Part shown: positions 7,643-15,158 of the stretch, piece after piece | How positions within the stretch are numbered: position 1 is the first letter of the stretch | Layout of the letters: the number at the start of each line of letters is the position of its first letter | Source of the DNA: Chryseobacterium sp. 7 | GTDB lineage: Bacteria > Bacteroidota > Bacteroidia > Flavobacteriales > Weeksellaceae | DNA: 64,000 nucleotides | Reading direction: 5' to 3' | Assembly: GCF_003663845.1 (NCBI RefSeq) | Contig: NZ_RCCA01000001.1 | Coordinates: 2,852,001 to 2,916,000, forward strand | The notes under the pieces: model-generated | Databases searched by the model: none | Seen by the model: only the letters and a program-made list of their open reading frames with translations | What the model was told of the DNA's origin: nothing | Program-made: the position numbers and the translations under genes

Positions 7643-9580
7643 TTAAGAATTGTTATCTGCTTTTTCTTCTGTTACAGCAACCGTTTCAACATTTTTCTTC
7701 TGAACCTGCTCCAACAGCTGAAGTCCCAAAAGTCCGCTGATACCTCCATTCGCAGAATCCCCGCTTCCTCCGATTAATACTTCAGGCATTATTCTTACGT
7801 TTTGGCTGGCTATGTTTTCCATGATTTTTAATTGAGTAAAATTATTGCCGCCCATTGCTTCTACAGACAATTTGTAAGATTCTGCATTAGATTTACCGAT
7901 AGCCAGAATTTTTTCTGCTTCTGCATTACCGGTTAATGAAATCTGTTCAGCGCTTGCCTTTGCCAGCAATTCTATTTTTTCTGCTTCAGCTTTTGCCAAA
8001 AGTCTTGTTTTTTCGGCTTCTCCGGTTGCAAGCAGCTTCAATCTGTCCCCTTCTGCATTCGCCTGTAGTCTTACAGAATTAGCGTCTCCGGTTGCTTTTT
8101 TCACAGATGCATCTGCTATTCTTTCTGCAATTACAACCCCTTGATCTGCTTTTACAATTTCTTTCTGCATATCAGCAACAGCTGTTTCTTTTTCCAGAGC
8201 CTGGCGTGTCTCCTGAGCCAGCATTTCAGTTTCGTACGTGATTTTCTGTTCTTCTGCCAGTTTTCTGTCTGTTAAGGTTTTCATTAAACTTTCCGGCGGA
8301 ACAATGGCACCAATCAAGGTATCAACAGCGTTCACGTTATATTGTTCCAAAACACTGCTGATATGGTCTTTGGCAGATTGCTGTCTTTCTTTTCGGGTTC
8401 CTAAGAATGCAATCACATCACTGTCCTGTGCTGAATTTCTGAAATAGTTCCCAATGGTTGGCTCTAAAACCTGACTCACAAGATTGATCATATTTCCAAA
8501 GCGGGCAATCACTTTTGGAGCTTCATAGGTAGGAATATGAATAATTTGTGAAACATCCAGATTAAAAGGGAAACCATCTTTACTTCTTACTGTAATGGTT
8601 GAAAGATTTTTGTCTAGTTGGTGAGATTCGCTTCTTTCATATGCCCAATTCAATACCAAATTGGTGGTTGGAACAAGCTCAACCTTCATAATATAAGGAT
8701 TAATTGGATATTTTCCGGGACCAATAGGTTCAGCCCAAACTCCTTTATGCCCTTTCTCTACAATATTTCCATGTTTAAAATCAACACCGCTCAAGTCTTT
8801 TCCATCTTCTCCCACATAGCTGATAATAACGCCCACATGGCCAATCGGGATTTCCGTCATTTTTACCATTTCTACTTTTGTGAACCAAGGGTTCAGGAAA
8901 TAAGTTCCGGCAAGGATTACCTGCTCCTGAAGACCTTTATATCCTCCATTGTTTAAAAAGGTATCAACATCCTGAAATTTATTATGATCACTGATAATTT
9001 TACCGGCAATCTGACCTTCTTCCAGAGGACTTCCTTCCATTGTGGTGATAATTCCCACTGCATTATCAGGAATTTGGGTCATATCTGTTAATTCTATTTC
9101 AAACAGTAACGTATTGATCCTATAAGATCCGGGCGCAATAATTGCGGTCTGGCGGCCTTTTCTTCCTCCGTTTTTTAAAAAAGCTTCGGCATCCTGAAAA
9201 GAATCACAATCCACTTTTCTGGCTAAAATTCTTCCTGTTTCCAGTTCTATCCCATCTTTTGCCAGTAATAGCCCTATTTTACCCGTTGGTATCACTGTAA
9301 AAGATTGGAACTCTATAGAATACTGCCATATCCATTTTCCAAAATAGACTCCCGGAGCTAATGTCTGAGCCTGAAAACCTGCTTCTCCGCTGGTTGCAAT
9401 TATCCTTCCTTCCGGAAGTTCCTGTTTACCAAGCAGCACAAATTTTTTGGTGACCAAACCAATTTTGTCCTGGGGAACAATGATTAATCCAAAGAAAATT
9501 CTTAAAATAAATTTGTAAAAAAATACGCACAAAAGCGCAATTACGGCCGGAACCATCCAGCCATGAAAAGCTAATTCCAT
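7643..9580 (-). CDS. SPFH/band-7 (flotillin-like) membrane protein with vault-like N-terminal repeats
   Basis: A 645-residue membrane scaffold protein. One N-terminal transmembrane segment (about residues 9-33) is followed by four tandem units of about 60-75 residues (roughly 38-305). Each unit ends in a PGxYxxN-type turn (LAPGVYF, IAPGSYRINT, LAGTYFLNP, GPGKYPINP) and restarts with a V/IGLI/L strand. Then comes the SPFH domain (about 310-430) and a long Ala/Glu coiled coil (about 430-570) with repeats of AEAEK, and a glycine-rich tail (GGSGDSANGGISGLLG). The order repeat units, SPFH shoulder, helix resembles eukaryotic major vault protein, but with a membrane anchor. Flotillin-family members organise membrane microdomains; the exact role here is unknown. 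Confidence 0.85.
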   Translation of the reverse strand: MELAFHGWMVPAVIALLCVFFYKFILRIFFGLIIVPQDKIGLVTKKFVLLGKQELPEGRIIATSGEAGFQAQTLAPGVYFGKWIWQYSIEFQSFTVIPTGKIGLLLAKDGIELETGRILARKVDCDSFQDAEAFLKNGGRKGRQTAIIAPGSYRINTLLFEIELTDMTQIPDNAVGIITTMEGSPLEEGQIAGKIISDHNKFQDVDTFLNNGGYKGLQEQVILAGTYFLNPWFTKVEMVKMTEIPIGHVGVIISYVGEDGKDLSGVDFKHGNIVEKGHKGVWAEPIGPGKYPINPYIMKVELVPTTNLVLNWAYERSESHQLDKNLSTITVRSKDGFPFNLDVSQIIHIPTYEAPKVIARFGNMINLVSQVLEPTIGNYFRNSAQDSDVIAFLGTRKERQQSAKDHISSVLEQYNVNAVDTLIGAIVPPESLMKTLTDRKLAEEQKITYETEMLAQETRQALEKETAVADMQKEIVKADQGVVIAERIADASVKKATGDANSVRLQANAEGDRLKLLATGEAEKTRLLAKAEAEKIELLAKASAEQISLTGNAEAEKILAIGKSNAESYKLSVEAMGGNNFTQLKIMENIASQNVRIMPEVLIGGSGDSANGGISGLLGLQLLEQVQKKNVETVAVTEEKADNNS

Positions 9581-10028
9581 AATTTGTTTTTTTGTTTTTT
9601 GATTAAAATTTGAAAACAGAGATTGTGCTCTGGCTTTTCTGAATATGAAAAAGCAGAGTACGAATGATATAATAATTCTTTCGAAAAAATTAAGAAGTTA
9701 CTGGAGGAGATGTATTAAAAATCGTGAAGATGATTTCTGATACTTTTAATAGAAAAAACTTAAAGTTAATTAGTTTCATTTTGATAATAAAGGAACGAGA
9801 TCCTTTGATGGTACAAATGTACATAAGAAAAGTATTCAGTTGTTTCAGAAATTCGCAATATTTTATCAATAAAACAATAATCAATTGAAAATCAGTATTA
9901 TTATTTTCTAAAAATACCTGTTCAGCAGTTGTAAAAATCTAATTTCCAGTACTCTATATTTATATTCTAAATGGAAAAATGGCTTTATATTTGATAGAAT
10001 CTAAAATGTTAACCAATAACCAATTCAT
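9581..10028. other. 448 bp intergenic region between divergent genes
   Basis: It separates the divergent SPFH and small secreted-protein genes. A short hairpin, cagagattgtgctctg (near 9617-9632), lies before the SPFH gene and a -7 box (9986-9993) before the right-hand gene. A 64-codon minus-strand frame at 9690-9884 has no coding character that I can recognise. Nothing else is seen. Confidence 0.6.
9986..9993 (+). promoter_or_regulatory. -7 box TATATTTG
   Basis: Perfect TAnnTTTG match 35 bp before the ATG at 10029. No obvious -33 TTTG. Confidence 0.55.
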
Positions 10029-10466
10029 ATGATAAAGCATATTTTATTAGGAGCCTTCTGCTTAGCTCAGTTTTCATTCGCCTATGCCAAAGAAGTTCCG
10101 AATCCGAAAACAGATCATTTTATAACCACATCTGCTCTTCAGCAGGTACCCAAAACGGTTATTATTAAAACCAAAAAGTTTAAGATCAGAATTGACAAGC
10201 AGCCAAACGGCAAATACCTTTACCAATCGTGGAATTCCAATGCAAAGATTACTGCTAAACCAAGCATGATCATCAGTGATGGAGAACTGATTCCTGATGG
10301 CACGGGAGGGAATTATTACATTAACTTCAATAATGAAGGACACAGCTATCAGATCTGGAGAAATTACCTTACAGATTCTGCAAAAAAAGCTCCTTACACA
10401 TTGGTTGTCAACGATGCTAATGACCGTGAAATTGTTCGTCAGGACGGGTATGTAGTGAAAAATTAA
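10029..10466 (+). CDS. Small secreted protein of unknown function, 145 aa
   Basis: A Sec signal peptide is clear (MIKHILLGAFCLAQFSFAYA, cleavage near residue 20). The mature part of about 125 residues is rich in Lys, Tyr and Asn and looks like a compact beta structure (for example KFKIRIDKQPNGKYLYQSW and GGNYYINFNNEGHSYQIW). There is no cysteine after the signal and no T9SS C-terminal domain. I do not recognise a family. It is monocistronic, with a bidirectional terminator 90 bp after the stop. Confidence 0.75.
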   Translation: MIKHILLGAFCLAQFSFAYAKEVPNPKTDHFITTSALQQVPKTVIIKTKKFKIRIDKQPNGKYLYQSWNSNAKITAKPSMIISDGELIPDGTGGNYYINFNNEGHSYQIWRNYLTDSAKKAPYTLVVNDANDREIVRQDGYVVKN

Positions 10467-10473
10467 GAGTGTA

Positions 10474-10510
10474 TAGGCTGGAAGATGGAAGAGAGAGGCT
10501 GGAAGTTGAT
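10474..10510. repeat. Dispersed ggctggaag tract repeat, copy 1
   Basis: The tract around aggctggaagatggaagagagaggctggaagttga contains two ggctggaag units separated by purine-rich sequence. A close relative occurs at 59061-59095, where aagctggaagagggaggctggaagtta appears in the same order. Both lie just outside coding genes. Confidence 0.6.
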
Positions 10511-10557
10511 AGTCTCATTTTTAGAATCTGCGGTCTTTCCAACTCTTCATATAAAAT

Positions 10558-10590
10558 AAAAATCCTGTATTGATTGATACAGGATTTTTT
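10558..10590. terminator. Bidirectional terminator
   Basis: Stem aaaatcctgta / tacaggatttt with loop ttgattga and a T-run on + and A-run on the other side, placed between convergent genes ending at 10466 and 10589. Confidence 0.85.
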
Positions 10591-11389
10591 ACGTTCCGGA
10601 TTGTCTTAATTCGGTAAAAAAAGCACTTTCTTCGTAGCTTTCTTTGGCTGCTTTGTAGCCGATATTGAAAATCTCTTCCAGTCTGTCTTTTCTTCGTTCA
10701 AAAGTTCCATAAGAAGATAGTTTCTGGGACGAAATGAACCAGTCGCAGTAATCAAATTTCACTTTTTCTATTCTGTAGGAAAGAAGATCATAAGAGCGGG
10801 AAACAATTGCTTTAATGGAGTTTAGGTCTTTAATCTTAGCTTCGTTGGGCGGAGACACAAATACACCGATCAGTTTATCACAATCTTCTCTGATGATATC
10901 TGCCGGGAAGTTATTCAACACTCCTCCATCACAGTACATTTCATCATCAATAATATAAGGTGTTGTGATTCCCGGGATGGAGCATGACGCAATAACAGCA
11001 TCTACAATCTCAAAATCTTGGTCAAAAATCTTTTGGGTTCCGGCTACAAGTTCTGTGGCTACAATCTTTATTTCGATATCCAAATCTCCTAATTTCATAT
11101 CATGGAAAATAGGTTTCAGATAGTTCCTGAAGATCACCGAAGAAACCAGCCCTGGCTGATTGAATGTGAAATGCTTCCAGTTGAAAAAATACACCGAATT
11201 AAAAAATTCCAGGATTTCTTCCGGCGTTTTTCCGATAGCATGCAGGCAGCCTACAATAGATCCTGCGCTGCAACAGGAAAGGATATCTACTTCAATACCT
11301 TTTTCCTGTAAGAATTTTAATACTCCTGCATGAGCGATTCCTTTGGTACCGCCTCCTGATAAAACAAGTCCTACTCTGTCAAAATTCAT
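10589..11389 (-). CDS. Patatin-like phospholipase family protein
   Basis: A 266-residue cytoplasmic lipid acyl hydrolase candidate. The glycine-rich oxyanion loop SGGGTKG is at 11-17, the nucleophile Ser41 sits in CCSAGS, and the catalytic aspartate is Asp154 in CDGGVLNN. The nucleophile elbow is normally GxSxG; here the first glycine is a cysteine (Cys39-Cys-Ser-Ala-Gly), which is unusual. Length fits single-domain bacterial patatins (RssA/YlbK size). No signal peptide. Patatins of this kind act on phospholipids; substrate is unknown. Upstream DNA carries a 16 bp palindrome. The gene shares a terminator with the convergent secreted-protein gene. Confidence 0.88.
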   Translation of the reverse strand: MNFDRVGLVLSGGGTKGIAHAGVLKFLQEKGIEVDILSCCSAGSIVGCLHAIGKTPEEILEFFNSVYFFNWKHFTFNQPGLVSSVIFRNYLKPIFHDMKLGDLDIEIKIVATELVAGTQKIFDQDFEIVDAVIASCSIPGITTPYIIDDEMYCDGGVLNNFPADIIREDCDKLIGVFVSPPNEAKIKDLNSIKAIVSRSYDLLSYRIEKVKFDYCDWFISSQKLSSYGTFERRKDRLEEIFNIGYKAAKESYEESAFFTELRQSGT

Positions 11390-11530
11390 AGAATAAATGT
11401 AAGAAAACGGCCTGAGATAATTAAGTTAATTTTTATAAATATGCTGATTTTAAAATTATTTTAAGAAAAACCATTGTATACAAGTTAAAATTTAATCAGA
11501 AACCTTTTAAGAAAAACAGATAATAAGCAT

Positions 11531-11565
11531 TAAACCTAACAGGTTTTTGAAACCTGTTAGGTTTA
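11531..11565. repeat. Perfect 16 bp palindrome with a 3-nt loop
   Basis: taaacctaacaggttt is followed by ttg and its exact reverse complement. There is no T-tract directly after it on either strand, so it is not a plain terminator. Hairpins of the AAACCTnnCAGGTTT type are, from memory, highly repeated between genes in flavobacteria. Confidence 0.75.
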
Positions 11566-11594
11566 ATTTACGTATATTTCTGATCAGCATCAAA

Positions 11595-11624
11595 GAAAAA
11601 AGCCCGGATAAATCCGGGCTTTTA
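11595..11624 (-). terminator. Rho-independent terminator of lpdA
   Basis: Stem agcccggat / atccgggct with a 2-nt loop; on the minus strand it is followed by a run of T, 27 bp after the lpdA stop. Confidence 0.85.
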
Positions 11625-11650
11625 TCATATATATTTCTGTATATTTCAGA

Positions 11651-13039
11651 TTAAATGTGAATCACTTCACCGTAAGCAGCAGCAGCAGCTTCCATAATAG
11701 CTTCAGAAACTGTTGGGTGCGGGTGAATAGATTTGATGATCTCGTGACCAGTTGTTTCCAGTTTTCTAGCTACAACAGCTTCAGCAACCATATCTGTTAC
11801 TCCTTCACCAATCATGTGGCATCCTAACCACTCACCGTATTTAGCATCAAAAATTACTTTGATAAATCCGTCTGTATTTCCATTTGCAGTAGCTTTACCA
11901 CTTGCAGAAAGAGGGAATTTACCCACTTTGATTTCGTATCCTTTTTCTTTAGCCTGCTTTTCAGTAAGACCTACAGAAGCTACTTCAGGGTGGCAGTAAG
12001 TACAACCAGGGATATTGCCATAGTCGATTTTTTCAACATGCATTCCTTTGATTTTCTCAACACAAGTGATTCCTTCTGCAGAAGCTACGTGTGCCAATGC
12101 CTGAGTTGGAATGATATCTCCGATAGCATAGTAACCCGGTACTGAAGTTTCGTACCATTCGTTTACCAATACTCTTCCTTTATCTGTCTGGATTCCAACT
12201 TCTTCTAAACCGATGTTCTCGATATTAGCAGCAATACCTACAGCAGATAATAAGATATCAGCTTCCAGAGTGATATTTCCGTTAGCTGTTTTTACAGTAG
12301 CTTTTACGCCTTCACCACTTGTATCAACGCTTTCTACAGATGCATTGGTCATGATCTCAATTCCTGTCTTTTTCAGAGATTTCTCTAAGTGTTTAGAGAT
12401 TTCTTCATCTTCTACAGGTACGATGTTTGGCATAAATTCAACAACAGTTACTTTAGTTCCCATTGTGTTATAGAAGTCAGCAAATTCTACCCCGATAGCT
12501 CCAGAACCTACAACGATCATAGATTTTGGCTGCTCAGGAAGAGATAATGCCTGTCTGTATCCGATTACTTTTTTACCATCCTGTGGTAAGTTTGGTAATT
12601 CTCTTGAACGGGCTCCTGTAGCGATAATGATATGAGTACCTGTATATTCGGTTACTTTTCCTTCTTTATCTGTAACAGAAACTTTTTTACCTTTCTGTAC
12701 TTTTGCAGTACCAAGAATTACGTCAATCTTATTCTTTTTCATCAAGAACTCGATTCCTTTGCTCATTTTGCTGGCAACACCACGGCTTCTCTGAATCACA
12801 TTCGGGAATTCAAAGCTTGCCTCCACTTTATTCAAACCATAATCTTCAGCATGGTTGATATAATGAAAAACCTGAGCAGATTTCAATAAAGCTTTAGTCG
12901 GAATACATCCCCAGTTAAGGCAGATTCCTCCTAAATTTTCTTTCTCGATAATTGCGGTTTTGAAACCTAATTGTGCTGCTCTGATCGCAGTAACATATCC
13001 ACCAGGACCACTTCCAATGACAATAATATCGTAATTCAT
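11651..13039 (-). CDS. lpdA: Dihydrolipoyl dehydrogenase (E3)
   Basis: Flavoprotein that reoxidises dihydrolipoamide with NAD+ in 2-oxoacid dehydrogenase complexes. The 462-residue protein has the FAD-binding GxGxxG at 9-14, the redox-active disulfide Cys40-LNWG-Cys45, an NAD-binding GSGAIGVEFA near 178, a second FAD motif (AIGD) near 310, and the C-terminal His441/Glu446 pair in HPHPTVSEA. All key residues are present and length is normal. It stands alone, with its own terminator; the branched-chain E1 fusion that would use it lies 30 kb away (43546-45978). Confidence 0.97.
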   Translation of the reverse strand: MNYDIIVIGSGPGGYVTAIRAAQLGFKTAIIEKENLGGICLNWGCIPTKALLKSAQVFHYINHAEDYGLNKVEASFEFPNVIQRSRGVASKMSKGIEFLMKKNKIDVILGTAKVQKGKKVSVTDKEGKVTEYTGTHIIIATGARSRELPNLPQDGKKVIGYRQALSLPEQPKSMIVVGSGAIGVEFADFYNTMGTKVTVVEFMPNIVPVEDEEISKHLEKSLKKTGIEIMTNASVESVDTSGEGVKATVKTANGNITLEADILLSAVGIAANIENIGLEEVGIQTDKGRVLVNEWYETSVPGYYAIGDIIPTQALAHVASAEGITCVEKIKGMHVEKIDYGNIPGCTYCHPEVASVGLTEKQAKEKGYEIKVGKFPLSASGKATANGNTDGFIKVIFDAKYGEWLGCHMIGEGVTDMVAEAVVARKLETTGHEIIKSIHPHPTVSEAIMEAAAAAYGEVIHI

Positions 13040-13150
13040 TACTTTAAAAATTTTTATGCGAATTTAAGGAAAAATATTGGATGTTTCATGTTTCTGCAAA
13101 CTGATCTTATATTGCATTAATAAAGCTATTTTTATTCAATTTTAAACAAA

Positions 13151-13179
13151 GAAAGAGAACACAAAATGCGTTCTCTTTC
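13151..13179 (-). terminator. Probable terminator of the 87-aa gene
   Basis: Perfect 10 bp stem gaaagagaac / gttctctttc with a 9-nt loop. The T-run on the minus strand is weak (tttctttgttt). Confidence 0.5.
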
Positions 13180-13267
13180 AATAAATTTTCTTTTACATTG
13201 AAAATTTCTCAAATTCCCATCTATAAAAAACGGCTTTTCTTGTTTTAATTACCGCAAAAATTCTGTA

Positions 13268-13531
13268 TTATTTTGCCTGTCTAAGTAATCGCTTTTCAGT
13301 AGCATATCTTTGATTTAAGGCTTTCATCTGATCTCTCTTCATCTGTTTGGTGGCAAGAGGGTGATTAAGGATGAGTTTTTTCTCTGTATTATATTTTTTG
13401 GTAAGCTCCTGCATTTTGATATTTACCAACTCATTTTTTGTAGGATGTGGTGGAACTGGTGGATGTTTCTGTGCTGAAACATTCATTGACAAACCAAGTA
13501 ACAATACCATTGAGATTAATAACTTTTTCAT
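13268..13531 (-). CDS. Small secreted basic protein, 87 aa
   Basis: Sec signal peptide MKKLLISMVLLLGLSMNVSAQ (cleavage near residue 21), then a short proline/histidine stretch (KHPPVPPHPT) and a helical, strongly basic C-terminal part rich in Lys and Gln (two related helices, each ending in NTEKKLIL and ATEKRLL). Family not recognised. Similar short exported helical proteins are common in this group and some act as periplasmic or surface stress proteins, but there is no evidence for that here. Confidence 0.7.
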   Translation of the reverse strand: MKKLLISMVLLLGLSMNVSAQKHPPVPPHPTKNELVNIKMQELTKKYNTEKKLILNHPLATKQMKRDQMKALNQRYATEKRLLRQAK

Positions 13532-13711
13532 AATGTTCTTATTTTTTGAATGATTTCAATAAATTCTATTTTATTTAATTAAATTCATTCCGGTTCATCA
13601 TGAATCTTGCATATATCATACCAAGATTTTTTATAACCCGTAAAAAACATGATGTAATATTAAAAGATGCTCTATTTTTCATACATTTATTTATCTTTTA
13701 AATAGGCGTTT

Positions 13712-14098
13712 ATGAAGACTTCCACGAAAAAAAACAATCAAACTAAAGACAGTATTTGGATGAAAGAACCGGAAGATCACGATTTTCCTGCAGCACTGGA
13801 TTATCTGGAACTTCTTTTCGTACCGGATGAGGCACAGAAAATGGTTGACCAACTTAAGACCGCTCCTACTATCACCAAAAAGTCAAAAGATATCTTAAGA
13901 GCCAGCAAGCTTGCTTTGCTTCCTGAAACCAATATTCATGTAAAGGAAAATCTGAAAAAGGTAGAAAAAAACAAGAAGCTTTCTCCTATACTGCTGGTAA
14001 GAGGTCAGCATGAGCTCATTATTGCAGATGGTTATCACAGATTATGCTGCAGCTATTATCTTACTGAAGATCTGGAAGTCCCCTGTCGTTTGATCTAA
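13712..14098 (+). CDS. ParB/sulfiredoxin-fold-like protein, 128 aa
   Basis: Soluble, no signal peptide. The last half contains a ParB/Srx-like core: KLSPILLVRGQHELIIADG followed by YHRLCCSYYLTEDLEVPCRL, where the ADGYHR motif matches the nucleotide-binding GxxR box of the ParB/sulfiredoxin superfamily. The N-terminal half is helical and ends in a run (ETNIHVKENLKKVEK) that leads into the core. Proteins of this size and shape exist in many bacteria as uncharacterised ParB-like proteins, so partition function is not implied. Stand-alone gene. Confidence 0.7.
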   Translation: MKTSTKKNNQTKDSIWMKEPEDHDFPAALDYLELLFVPDEAQKMVDQLKTAPTITKKSKDILRASKLALLPETNIHVKENLKKVEKNKKLSPILLVRGQHELIIADGYHRLCCSYYLTEDLEVPCRLI

Positions 14099-14193
14099 AA
14101 TATTATTACTCCTAATTAACAACATAAAGAATTATTAGTATTAAAAACATATAAATAATTCTTTACAAGGTGAATTTTACATCATAATTTTTA

Positions 14194-14201
14194 TATTTTT
14201 G
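14194..14201 (+). promoter_or_regulatory. -7 box TATTTTTG that decides the start of the next gene
   Basis: Perfect TAnnTTTG, 21 bp before the ATG at 14223. The in-frame TTG at 14199 that would lengthen the protein by 8 residues is the end of this box, so it is not the real start. Confidence 0.6.
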
Positions 14202-14222
14202 CCTGAAACCAATTATATAAAT

Positions 14223-15104
14223 ATGAAAAAATACATCTCAATCCTTTTATTTGGTACTTTGCCTCTGTATGCACAAGTAGGTATTAACACATTAACTCCC
14301 AACAGTACTCTTGCTATCAATGGTTCATTAAGAGCTGGTTATACTCAAATCACTGCTACATCATATAATATTTTATCAACAGATCATTATATTACCTATA
14401 ACGGAACAGCTGATGCTACTTTTACACTACCTGTTATCGGAACGGGAACAACCAGTTTTACAGGGAGAATTTATAAAATCAAGAATATCTCTGCCAACGC
14501 CATTACGCTGCAGGCTTCCAGCGGTAATACCTTAAGGATTGATAATACTCCCGTTGCTTCTTTTGTAATTCCTACAGGAGCTTATGCTGAAGTGGTAAAC
14601 AACAGCAATACAACCGGGGGAACATGGGACTTATCTTTTACCGTTCTTCCAAAACCAAGCAATGTGGAAATCTATGGTACACAGCTTTTTATTCCGCCCC
14701 ATGCACTGGGAACTACAGCTATTGCAGACTGGACGAACCATTTTAATCCTGCCTATGACTCTGGTTCTGCTACTGACAGATGGTGGATTGTGAGTAAAGC
14801 GTCTGTAGACAATGCACATTCTTCGCTTTATACCAATGCAAGTAGAATGACCCTGGTCTATGAATATCAGGGTACCCCGTTTAATGTTACAAATATGTAT
14901 CCTATCCTTACGGCAGGAAATAACTCGAGTTTTCCGGATGTATTTACGGCTTCGTTTGTGAGTCTTGCTAACAATGGTACTGCGGGAAGAACGAGACTTA
15001 CGGTTTCCGTAGCTCGTGTTGACTTTATGGGGAACAATGGTTCCAATAACAGTAACTGGACAGGAACTTTCTTACTGAACGTTCTTTTGGCGAGAAAATA
15101 TTAG
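14223..15104 (+). CDS. Secreted surface protein with stalk-like beta region, 293 aa
   Basis: Start chosen at ATG 14223, which gives a clean signal peptide (MKKYISILLFGTLPLYAQ); the longer TTG start overlaps a -7 box. The mature protein opens with VGINTLTPNSTLAINGSLRAGY, a motif of flavobacterial exported proteins that resemble phage tail-fibre heads. A beta-rich domain follows to about residue 140, and a second domain of about 150 residues is rich in Asn, Thr and Ser. There is no obvious T9SS C-terminal domain. Probably a cell-surface or matrix protein; ligand unknown. Confidence 0.8.
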   Translation: MKKYISILLFGTLPLYAQVGINTLTPNSTLAINGSLRAGYTQITATSYNILSTDHYITYNGTADATFTLPVIGTGTTSFTGRIYKIKNISANAITLQASSGNTLRIDNTPVASFVIPTGAYAEVVNNSNTTGGTWDLSFTVLPKPSNVEIYGTQLFIPPHALGTTAIADWTNHFNPAYDSGSATDRWWIVSKASVDNAHSSLYTNASRMTLVYEYQGTPFNVTNMYPILTAGNNSSFPDVFTASFVSLANNGTAGRTRLTVSVARVDFMGNNGSNNSNWTGTFLLNVLLARKY

Positions 15105-15124
15105 AAAATCTCAAAATATATACG

Positions 15125-15154
15125 AAAAAAGAGCAGAAATTTCTGCTCTTTTTT
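15125..15154. terminator. Bidirectional terminator
   Basis: Stem aaaaaagagcagaaa / tttctgctctttttt, a near-perfect palindrome between convergent genes ending at 15104 and 15159. Confidence 0.9.
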
Positions 15155-15158
15155 ATGA

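Noticed and set aside
9690..9884. 64-codon minus-strand frame upstream of the SPFH gene
   Set aside because: AT-rich, no recognisable domain, no promoter or upstream spacing that supports it; it lies in the divergent promoter region.
11531..11565. Palindromes in this window as a CRISPR array
   Set aside because: No regularly spaced direct repeats with unique spacers, and no cas genes.
14199..14222. TTG start that would add 8 residues to the secreted protein
   Set aside because: The TTG is the last three bases of the -7 box TATTTTTG; the ATG at 14223 gives a clean signal peptide.
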